A DNA stretch of 64,000 bases from Streptomyces sp. SDr-06. Its GTDB lineage: Bacteria; Actinomycetota; Actinomycetes; Streptomycetales; Streptomycetaceae. Below, piece after piece: positions 57,627-64,000 of the stretch; the stretch's first letter is position 1, and each line of letters opens with the position of its first letter. A program made the position numbers and the translations under genes. The notes below the pieces were generated by a model, which was not told the origin of the DNA, did no database searches, and saw only the letters and a program-made list of their open reading frames with translations. The stretch lies in contig NZ_QOLA01000013.1 of NCBI RefSeq assembly GCF_003324565.1, forward strand, positions 161,045-225,044. Reading direction: 5' to 3'.

Positions 57627-58601
57627 ATGCGTGCGATCAGGTTCGACGAGTTCGGTGGTCCCGAGGTGCTCCGGCTGGTGGAGGTGGAGGCGCCGCTGCC
57701 GGGGCCCGGTGAGGTGAGCATCGACGTCGCGTACACCGGCATCAACTTCGCCGACCTCAAGGCGCGTTCGGTGGGGTACCGGGTGGGGTCGCTCCCCTTC
57801 GTGCCGGGACTCGAACTGTCCGGCCGCATCCGCGCCGTGGGCGAGGGGGTCGAGGGGTTCGAGGTCGGCCAGGAGGTCACCGCGATGACCGAGGGCGGTG
57901 CCTACGCGGACGTGGCCCTCGCCCCGGCCGTCACCGTCTTCCCGGTGCCCGAGGGCGTGAGCCTGCGCACCGCCGCCACGCTGCCCACCGTGCTGCCGAC
58001 CGCGCACGCCCTGATCCACGAGGTGGGCCGGCTCACCCCCGGCGAGAGCGTCCTGGTGCAGGGTGCGGCGGGCGGGGTCGGCACCGTCGTCGGGCAGGTC
58101 GCCAAGCTGGCCGGGGCGGGCGCGGTGTACGGCGTGGTCTCCAGCGAGAGCAAGGCCGACTACGCCCGCAAGCACGGCTACGACGACGCCTTCCTGACCG
58201 GCACGTTCGACGCCGACGTCCGACGGGCGACCGGCGGCCGGGGCGTGGACCTGGTGCTCGACCCGGTCGGCGGCGAGACCCTGCGCCGCGGTCTGGAGTC
58301 GCTCGCGCTGTTCGGCCGCCTCGTCTCCTACGGCAACGCGAGCGGCGAGGAGGCGTGGCAGGCCGGGCAGGCCGAGCTGTACCCGCGCGGCCTGAGCGTC
58401 TCCGGCTTCTCCGTCCTCGGTCTCGCCGCGGGCGACCCCCGGGCGCTGCGGGAGATCGCGGACCGGGCGCTGCTGCTCGCCACCACCGGCCAGGTGGAGC
58501 TGCCCGTCACCGCCGAGTTCCCCCTCGAAGAGGCGGCCGCCGCCCACGAGTTGATGGAGGGCCGCACCTCGACGGGCAAGCTCCTGCTGCGGGTGGCCTG
58601 A
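57627..58601 (+). CDS. Zinc-type alcohol dehydrogenase-like quinone oxidoreductase
   Basis: This 324-residue MDR-family enzyme resembles NADPH:quinone reductases (QOR). Blocks are MRAIRFDEFGGPEVLRLVEV, YTGINFADLKARS, the NADPH site VLVQGAAGGVGTVVGQVAKL and LVLDPVGGETLRRGLESLALFG. Cysteine ligands for zinc are absent, as in quinone oxidoreductases. It converges on an ArsR-like regulator gene with 11 bases between the stops. The substrate is unknown. Confidence 0.9.
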   Translation: MRAIRFDEFGGPEVLRLVEVEAPLPGPGEVSIDVAYTGINFADLKARSVGYRVGSLPFVPGLELSGRIRAVGEGVEGFEVGQEVTAMTEGGAYADVALAPAVTVFPVPEGVSLRTAATLPTVLPTAHALIHEVGRLTPGESVLVQGAAGGVGTVVGQVAKLAGAGAVYGVVSSESKADYARKHGYDDAFLTGTFDADVRRATGGRGVDLVLDPVGGETLRRGLESLALFGRLVSYGNASGEEAWQAGQAELYPRGLSVSGFSVLGLAAGDPRALREIADRALLLATTGQVELPVTAEFPLEEAAAAHELMEGRTSTGKLLLRVA

Positions 58602-58612
58602 GGCTCAGGGCC

Positions 58613-59731
58613 TCAGCGCAGCACCCCTTCCAGGAAGTCGCTGCCGAGCCGGGCGACCACCGTCAGGTCCAGCTGGTGCAGTACGTACCGGCCGCGCCGC
58701 CTGGTGGTGAGGAGCCCGGCCTTCTTCAGGACGGCGAGATGGCGGGAGACCTCGGGCGCGGTGATCCCGTGCGCGTCGGCGAGCTCGCTCGTGGTGTAGG
58801 GGGAGCGGGCCAGGTTGCGGCACAGCCGCATCCGCATCGGGTGGGCCAGCGCCTCCATGCGCAGCTTGAGGATCTCGACCGAGGCGGGCGAGGGCAGTTC
58901 GGGCCCGTGCACCGGGTAGTGGATCACCGGCCGCCAGCCCGGTGCGTGCAGCACCATCAGATGCGGCCAGCCGAACGAGGTGGGCACGAAGGTGAGCCCC
59001 GCCCCGGCCTCCGGGTCGGTGGCGGTGGTGCGGCCCTCGGTCAGCTTGTCCACGCTGATCCGCGTCCCGCCCTCGTCCAGGCTGAGGGCGGCCGACACCG
59101 CGCGGAGGGCCTCGTCGAGACCCTTGCGGCGCAGCACCTCCGCCTTGTGCCGGGCGTCGGCGGCCAGTTGGACCCGCACCCGCTGCCAGGTGTCAGCGAA
59201 GAAGGCCTGCTCGCAGTCCTCCAGGAGGCGCCGCAGCCAGGCCCGCACCGACGCCGGGTCGCTCAACAGGCGCTGGGTGAACTCCACTTGGCGCGGCCCC
59301 CGGATCGCCGCCATGTCCAGGGCGCGCGCCCGCATCGCCGCGTCGTGCAGCGGGGACGGTGTCCTGACCGCGTACAGGCTGGAGCAGGTGAACTCCAGGA
59401 CGACGGAGGCGAACCGTTCGTCGGAGAGCCGGTCGAGCAGGTCGAGCTCCTCGGCGAGCGTGGCGCCCGGGCCGCCGCCCCCGCCGGGTATGCCCGCGAA
59501 CGGCATGAACACGTCGGAGAACGTGTTGCGCCACAGGAACTCCGCCTCGTGCAGCCGGTCCGCGAGGTCGGGCTTGAGGGAGGCGGCCGTGGCCGTCACC
59601 CAGCCGTGCAGACCCGGGTGGTGGCCGGGCTCGGAGAGCGCGTGCAGGGCCAGGCCCAGCTCGGCCAGCGGCGAGATCGCGAAGCCGATGCGCTCGGGCG
59701 GCAGGCCCGTGATGTCGATGGTCACGCTCAT
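58613..59731 (-). CDS. ArsR-like winged-helix regulator with large N-terminal domain (DUF5937 type)
   Basis: This 372-residue regulator has its DNA-binding domain at the C-terminus (about 295-370: LKLRMEALAHPMRMRLCRNL, TSELADAHGITAPEVSRHLA, KAGLLTTRRRGRYVLHQLDL). The N-terminal 250 residues match the long domain found with ArsR-type helices in Streptomyces regulators. Such proteins commonly repress a nearby exporter or enzyme. The divergent intergenic region has two copies of a GTCAATCGACG-type inverted repeat, probably its operators. The start at 59731 gives MSVTIDITGL. Confidence 0.85.
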   Translation of the reverse strand: MSVTIDITGLPPERIGFAISPLAELGLALHALSEPGHHPGLHGWVTATAASLKPDLADRLHEAEFLWRNTFSDVFMPFAGIPGGGGGPGATLAEELDLLDRLSDERFASVVLEFTCSSLYAVRTPSPLHDAAMRARALDMAAIRGPRQVEFTQRLLSDPASVRAWLRRLLEDCEQAFFADTWQRVRVQLAADARHKAEVLRRKGLDEALRAVSAALSLDEGGTRISVDKLTEGRTTATDPEAGAGLTFVPTSFGWPHLMVLHAPGWRPVIHYPVHGPELPSPASVEILKLRMEALAHPMRMRLCRNLARSPYTTSELADAHGITAPEVSRHLAVLKKAGLLTTRRRGRYVLHQLDLTVVARLGSDFLEGVLR

Positions 59732-59766
59732 GCGCCCATGGTGCACCCCGGCACTGACGACGCGGC

Positions 59767-59836
59767 CGTCGATTGACGGTCCCGGTCAATCGACGGTGCT
59801 GGTCAGGGCGTCATTTGACGCGGCTCGTCAATCGGC
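59767..59836. promoter_or_regulatory. Two inverted-repeat operators between regulator and small gene
   Basis: CGTCGATTGAC (59767-59777) and GTCAATCGACG (59785-59795) are perfect inverted repeats with a seven-base centre. A second, weaker pair GTCATTTGAC (59810-59819) and GTCAATCGGC (59827-59836) has the same seven-base centre. Its left half lies 43 bases downstream of the first. The sites lie 36-105 bases upstream of the regulator start. Confidence 0.65.
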
Positions 59837-59871
59837 GCGACGTACGCCGGGAACGGGTTCACCGTGGAGCC

Positions 59872-60102
59872 ATGGACGCGATGCAGCAGCACATGATCGA
59901 CAGCTACCGGGCCGCCCGGCTCGGCACGCCCCGGCCGCCGGTGCCGGGCACCCACGACGTGGCCGCCCTGCGGGAGCTGCGGGACTACCGCCGCTTCGAG
60001 GCGGTCCTGGCGGGCCGGCTCGCCACCGGCAGGCTCCGGGCGGCCCTGGCCCACCTGTTCGCCCCGCCGCGCCCGCGCAGACACCCGCCCGCCTGCCGCT
60101 GA
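59872..60102 (+). CDS. Small hypothetical protein (76 residues)
   Basis: This short basic protein begins MDAMQQHMIDSYRAARLG, continues ELRDYRRFEAVLAGRLATGR and ends in a proline/arginine tail. It is predicted to be mostly helical and has no membrane segment. GGAG lies just before the first ATG. A second ATG three codons on is also possible. It is divergent from the ArsR-like regulator, downstream of the operator repeats, and is therefore probably its target. No family is recognised. Confidence 0.6.
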   Translation: MDAMQQHMIDSYRAARLGTPRPPVPGTHDVAALRELRDYRRFEAVLAGRLATGRLRAALAHLFAPPRPRRHPPACR

Positions 60103-60115
60103 CCGCGTCCGCCGG

Positions 60116-61318
60116 TCACGGCAGCCGCCGGACGAAGTCGGCCACCGCGGCCCGTACGTCCTCGGAGGTCCAGGCCAGGCCCGGGGCGTTGACGGTGACC
60201 TCGGTGACGGCGAGGTCGGCCGGGCCCGAGGGGCTCGGGAACCAGCGCCGGAACAGGCAGACCCCGCTCTCCTCGGCCTGGCTCAGGGCCGCGGCGCTGA
60301 GCACCTCGGCGTCGTAGGGCAGCCACACCTGGAACTGGTGGGTGTGCGGCGGCTCGGGATGCACCCGGAACCACGGCACGCCCGCCTCGGCGAGCCCCTC
60401 GGCGATGGCCCCGGCCACGACTTGGGCGTGGGCCACGTACGACGGCAGCTCGGGCAGTTCCCGGCGCAGGCCGAGCAGGCCCGCGAGGGCGGCCGGGAAC
60501 TGCTGGAAGAGCTGGCCGCCGTAGCGGTGGCGCCAGGTGCGGGCCTCGGCCACCAGTGACTCGGAGCCCGCCAGGACGGCGCCCGAAAGACCGCCCAGCG
60601 TCTTGTAGAAGGACACGTACACGCTGTCGGCGAGGCCCGCGATCTCGCGCAGCGGGCGGCCGAAGTGCGCGGTGGTCTCCCAGAGCCTGGCGCCGTCGAA
60701 GTGCACCACGGCGTCCCGCTCCCGGGCCGCCTCGACCACCGCGACCAGCTCGTCCCAGGTCGGCAGCACGAAGCCCGCGTCCCGCAGCGGGAGCTCCAGC
60801 ATCAGCGTGCCGAACGGTTCCTCGAAGTCGCGCACCTCGGCCGCGTTCGGCAGCCGCCGCTCGTCGGTCGGGTGGACCGTGCGCAAGCCGCTGACCTGGC
60901 TGAACGCCTGGCGCTCATGGACCTCGGGGTGCGCGAGCGGGTGCACCGCGACCGTCGGGTTCCCGGTACGCGCCGCCCAGCAGCGCAGCGCGACCTGCTG
61001 GGCCATCGTGCCGGTGGGGAAGAAGGCGGCGGCCGGGAAGCCGAGCGCCTCGGCGGTGCGGCGCTCCAGCTCGGCCACCGCGCCATTGCCGTAGATGTCG
61101 GTGAACTCGTCCAGGTCGTACACCTCGGCGCCGTCCGCCAGGAGGGCCGTCAGACGCTCCGCCAGCGTGTGGTCGACCGACTGGTGCGCCAGCGTGCGCC
61201 GGGCGCCGCGGAAGACCTTCAGGCGGTGCTGGAGGGCCTGATCCGGCGATTCCTGAGGCGCTCCGCCCGGGGTGTCGGCGGAGGATTCGGGGCGGGAGTT
61301 CCGTTCGCTTTCGGGCAT
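60116..61318 (-). CDS. PLP-dependent beta-eliminating lyase / threonine-aldolase family enzyme
   Basis: This 400-residue fold-type I PLP enzyme resembles low-specificity threonine aldolases. YDLDEFTDIYGNGAVAELER matches the N-terminal substrate loop and AAFFPTGTMAQQVALRCWA the phosphate region. AVVHFDGARLWE has the cofactor Asp, and VSFYKTLGGLSGAVL has the Schiff-base Lys. The C-terminal half is more divergent, so the reaction may differ from threonine cleavage. The start at 61318 is the first ATG with a low-complexity lead MPESERNSRP. It is divergent from the DUF2520-panC operon. Confidence 0.88.
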   Translation of the reverse strand: MPESERNSRPESSADTPGGAPQESPDQALQHRLKVFRGARRTLAHQSVDHTLAERLTALLADGAEVYDLDEFTDIYGNGAVAELERRTAEALGFPAAAFFPTGTMAQQVALRCWAARTGNPTVAVHPLAHPEVHERQAFSQVSGLRTVHPTDERRLPNAAEVRDFEEPFGTLMLELPLRDAGFVLPTWDELVAVVEAARERDAVVHFDGARLWETTAHFGRPLREIAGLADSVYVSFYKTLGGLSGAVLAGSESLVAEARTWRHRYGGQLFQQFPAALAGLLGLRRELPELPSYVAHAQVVAGAIAEGLAEAGVPWFRVHPEPPHTHQFQVWLPYDAEVLSAAALSQAEESGVCLFRRWFPSPSGPADLAVTEVTVNAPGLAWTSEDVRAAVADFVRRLP

Positions 61319-61449
61319 GGGCCGATGATCGCCCACACCCTGTGGACAACCAAAGGGGTTTCCGTGCCCTGGGCGTAGCATGACGGGGCCGTTTGATTTT
61401 GGTTTGGCGTCCGGTACCCCTCGCGGACTGGAACGGAAGGCCCCCACGC

Positions 61450-62373
61450 GTGAACGCACCACCAGAGCACCGCCACGAACCCGGCCCGGCGGACCGTCCC
61501 GCCCGCCTCACCGTGGGCGTCGTCGGCGCGGGCCGGGTCGGCCCCGCGCTCGCCGCGTCCCTCCAGCTGGCCGGGCACCGCCCGGTCGCGGTGTCGGGCG
61601 TCTCCGACGCGTCGGTGCGCCGGGCCGCGGCCCTGCTGCCCGACGTGCCCCTGGTCCCGCCCGCCGAGGTCCTCCAGCGCGCCGACCTCGTCCTGCTCAC
61701 CGTCCCCGACGACGCGCTGCCGGGCCTGGTCGAGGGCCTCGCCGGGACCGGCGCGATCCGCCCGGGCCAGCTCCTGGTGCACACCTCGGGGCGGTACGGC
61801 ACGGGCGTCCTCGACCCCGCCCGGCGGGCCGGCGCGCTCCCGCTGGCCCTGCACCCGGCGATGACCTTCACCGGCACGGCCGTGGACGTCCAGCGCCTGG
61901 CGGGCTGCTCGTTCGGGGTGACCGCGCCCGAGGAACTGCGGCTCGCCGCCGAAGCGCTGGTCATCGAGATGGGCGGCGAGCCCGAGTGGATCGAGGAGGC
62001 GGCCCGCCCGCTCTACCACGCGGCCCTCGCGCTCGGCGCGAACCACCTGGTCACGCTGGTCGCCCAGTCCATGGAGCTGCTGGGCCGGGCCGGTGTCGCC
62101 GCCCCCGACCGGATGCTCGGCCCGCTGCTCGGCGCGGCCCTCGACAACGCGCTGCGCTCGGGTGACGCGGCCCTGACGGGGCCCGTCGCGCGCGGCGACG
62201 CGGGCACGGTCGCCGCCCACGTGGCCGAGCTGCGCAGGCACGCGCCGGGCACGGTCGCCGGATACCTGGCGATGGCCCGCACCACCGCGGACCGGGCGCT
62301 CGCCCACGGACTGCTGAAGCCCGAGCTCGCCCAGGATCTGCTCGGTGTGCTCGCCGAAGGAGACGACAGATGA
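61450..62373 (+). CDS. Rossmann-like/DUF2520 protein
   Basis: This 307-residue NAD(P)-binding protein has the dinucleotide motif VGVVGAGRVGPALAASLQLA. The DUF2520 C-terminal domain is helical and contains HPAMTFTG and YHAALALGANHLVTLVAQSM. In actinobacteria it is regularly found upstream of panC, here overlapping it by four bases. A ketopantoate-reductase-like or related step in pantothenate synthesis is an attractive but unproven role. GTG 61450 has GGAAGG upstream. Confidence 0.87.
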   Translation: MNAPPEHRHEPGPADRPARLTVGVVGAGRVGPALAASLQLAGHRPVAVSGVSDASVRRAAALLPDVPLVPPAEVLQRADLVLLTVPDDALPGLVEGLAGTGAIRPGQLLVHTSGRYGTGVLDPARRAGALPLALHPAMTFTGTAVDVQRLAGCSFGVTAPEELRLAAEALVIEMGGEPEWIEEAARPLYHAALALGANHLVTLVAQSMELLGRAGVAAPDRMLGPLLGAALDNALRSGDAALTGPVARGDAGTVAAHVAELRRHAPGTVAGYLAMARTTADRALAHGLLKPELAQDLLGVLAEGDDR

Positions 62374-63356
62374 CCGCCCTAGTCCGTACGGCCGCCGAAC
62401 TCGCGGCTCTTGAGCGGACCGGCCGCCGCGCCGTCGTCATGACCATGGGCGCGCTCCACGAGGGCCACGCCACCCTGATCCGCACCGCGCGCCGGCTGGC
62501 CGGCCCCGACGGGCAGGTGGTGGTCACGGTGTTCGTCAACCCGCTGCAGTTCGGCGCGGGCGAGGACCTGGACCGCTATCCGCGCACCCTGGACGCGGAC
62601 CGCGTCATCGCCGAACGCGAGGGCGCCGACGCCGTGTTCGCGCCCTCCGTGGACGAGGTCTACCCCGGCGGCGAGCCGCAGGTGCGCGTCACGGCGGGCC
62701 CGATGGGCGAGCTCCTCGAAGGCGCCGTGCGCCCCGGCCACTTCGACGGCATGCTGACCGTCGTCGCCAAGCTGCTCCACCTGAGCGCCCCCGACGTCGC
62801 GCTGTACGGGCAGAAGGACGCCCAGCAGCTGGCGCTGATCCGGCGCATGGTGCGCGATCTGAACTTCCCGGTCGAGATCGTCGGCGTACCGACGGTGCGC
62901 GAGGACGACGGCCTCGCCCTGTCCAGCCGCAACCGCTACCTCGACCCAGCCGAGCGGACCGCGGCCCGCGCCCTGTCCCGCGCGCTCTTCGCGGCCCGCG
63001 ACCGGCTCGCCGCCGAACACGCCCTGCACGCGCGGGCCACCGCGGGCGGCGCCGTCTCGGGCCGGGCCGACGCGCTCACCGCGATCGGCGAGGCCCGGGC
63101 CGCCGCCGACGCCCACGCGGTCGCCGCGGCCGCGCCGTCCCCCGCGTCCATCAAGGCAGTGGCCCAGGGGGTGCTCGACGAGGCGGCCAAGGTCGAACCC
63201 CCGGTCATGGTCGACTACGTGGCGCTCGTCGACCCGGCCACGTTCACGGAGGCCCCCGAGGGGTTCGGCGGCGAGGCGATCCTCGCGGTCGCCGCCCGTG
63301 TCGGCACCACGCGCCTCATCGACAACATCCCGCTCACGTTCGGAGCACCGGCATGA
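62370..63356 (+). CDS. panC: Pantoate-beta-alanine ligase (pantothenate synthetase)
   Basis: This 328-residue enzyme performs the last step of pantothenate synthesis. The ATP motif is TMGALHEGHATLIRTAR, PLQFGAGEDLDRYPRT and LYGQKDAQQLALIRRM are active-site blocks, and the KMSKS-like loop is GLALSSRNRYL. It is about 40 residues longer than typical PanC. The excess is an alanine-rich stretch between about residues 210 and 265, in the C-terminal lid domain. It is coupled to DUF2520 upstream and nadB downstream by four-base overlaps. Confidence 0.95.
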   Translation: MTALVRTAAELAALERTGRRAVVMTMGALHEGHATLIRTARRLAGPDGQVVVTVFVNPLQFGAGEDLDRYPRTLDADRVIAEREGADAVFAPSVDEVYPGGEPQVRVTAGPMGELLEGAVRPGHFDGMLTVVAKLLHLSAPDVALYGQKDAQQLALIRRMVRDLNFPVEIVGVPTVREDDGLALSSRNRYLDPAERTAARALSRALFAARDRLAAEHALHARATAGGAVSGRADALTAIGEARAAADAHAVAAAAPSPASIKAVAQGVLDEAAKVEPPVMVDYVALVDPATFTEAPEGFGGEAILAVAARVGTTRLIDNIPLTFGAPA

Positions 63357-64000
63357 CAAGCACCGGCATACGGCTCGACGCCCCCGCCCCCGGCTGGGCC
63401 ATCGACGCGGACGTCGTCGTCGTCGGCTCCGGCGTCGCGGGTCTGACGGCCGCCCTGCGCTGCACCGCGGCGGGCCTGGCCACGGTCGTCGTCACCAAGG
63501 CCCGCCTCGACGACGGCTCGACGCGCTGGGCGCAGGGCGGCATAGCGGCGGCCCTCGGCGAGGGCGACACCCCCGAGCAGCACCTGGACGACACCCTGGT
63601 GGCCGGCGCGGGCCTGTGCGACGAGGACGCGGTACGCCTCCTGGTCACCGAAGGCCCCGACGCGGTGCGGCGGTTGATCGCCACCGGCGCCCACTTCGAC
63701 ACCGACGACTCGGGCGCGATCTCGCTGACCCGCGAGGGCGGCCACCACCGCCGCCGCATCGCCCACGCGGGCGGCGACGCCACCGGCGCCGAGATCTCCC
63801 GCGCGCTCGTCGAGGCCGTGCGCACCCAGGCCGTGCGGACCATCGAGAACGCCCTGGTCCTCGACCTCCTCAAGGACGAGCACGGCCGCACCGCGGGCAT
63901 CACGCTGCACGTCATGGGCGAGGGGCAGCACGACGGTGTCGGCGCGGTCCGCGCGCCCGCGGTGGTGCTCGCGACGGGCGGCATGGGCCAGGTGTTCTCG
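63353..64000 (+). CDS. nadB: L-aspartate oxidase, N-terminal part (runs off window)
   Basis: This is the first 216 residues of the flavoenzyme that oxidises aspartate to iminoaspartate for NAD synthesis. The FAD motif is DVVVVGSGVAGLTAALRCTA. STRWAQGGIAAALGEGDTP and HLDDTLVAGAGLCDEDAVR are typical, and REGGHHRRRIAHAGGDATG forms the active-site region. The ATG overlaps the panC stop (ATGA), so pantothenate and NAD genes share this operon. The carboxy-terminal capping and helical domains lie outside the window. Confidence 0.95.
   Translation, partial: MTSTGIRLDAPAPGWAIDADVVVVGSGVAGLTAALRCTAAGLATVVVTKARLDDGSTRWAQGGIAAALGEGDTPEQHLDDTLVAGAGLCDEDAVRLLVTEGPDAVRRLIATGAHFDTDDSGAISLTREGGHHRRRIAHAGGDATGAEISRALVEAVRTQAVRTIENALVLDLLKDEHGRTAGITLHVMGEGQHDGVGAVRAPAVVLATGGMGQVFS

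Overview
This window reads as a piece of the core chromosome of a Streptomyces species. Base composition is very GC-rich with strong third-position GC. GTG and TTG starts are common. Marker families include a DUF397 protein beside an XRE/DUF5753 regulator, paired zinc-independent ribosomal proteins, a ThrE-type exporter, a second nuoD, and the order ppa-dacB-metalloprotease-tilS-hpt-ftsH-folE. No tRNA, rRNA, CRISPR array, insertion sequence or prophage was recognised.

Layout. 1-5.8 kb: the start of a P-type ATPase, a DUF2530 membrane protein, an NCS2 purine permease, a ribbon-helix-helix protein, a MarR/MFS pair and a secreted FG-GAP protein. 5.9-14.7 kb: an RNA 2',3'-cyclic phosphodiesterase, two tandem aldo/keto reductases, lipoproteins, a DUF2786 protein, a secreted ricin-fold lectin and a FUSC protein, with a six-copy 55-bp tandem repeat at 11.7-12.0 kb. 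14.7-17.2 kb: a zinc-starvation cluster (rpsN-rpmB divergent from rpmG-rpmE-cobW) around one Zur box, followed by a frameshifted SRPBCC remnant. 17.2-19.5 kb: a WhiJ/AbaA-like DUF397-ATPase-XRE regulatory module with a shared 26-bp motif. 19.5-27.4 kb: aldehyde dehydrogenase, DinB protein, a PadR/DrrAB-type drug exporter, glutamate decarboxylase and DedA.

27.5-40.5 kb: ThrE, ppa, dacB, a metalloprotease, tilS, hpt, ftsH and folE, then the convergent folate operon folP-NTF2-folB-folK plus DUF3180. 40.5-49.8 kb: a MarR/DHA2-exporter pair, an MprF/LysX-like lysyltransferase, an antigen-85-like esterase and an OpuC-type compatible-solute ABC transporter. 49.9-64 kb: a coiled-coil membrane protein, an orphan type III polyketide synthase, an orphan nuoD2 next to a MidA-type methyltransferase, a NarL-type two-component system, an ArsR-like regulator, a PLP lyase and the DUF2520-panC-nadB operon, which runs off the end.

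The most unusual observations are these. rpmG carries an in-frame 39-nt net insertion that looks like a short palindromic element. A related element is nested in a dispersed composite repeat at 24.6 kb, where repeat copies lacking it provide an empty-site comparison. The Zur box fills the promoter spacer of an apparently leaderless rpmG. The same near-palindrome lies before the DUF397 gene and in the ATPase/XRE intergenic region. NuoD2 has Trp where the quinone-site Tyr should be, and it sits beside a homologue of the enzyme that methylates the NuoD counterpart in mitochondria.
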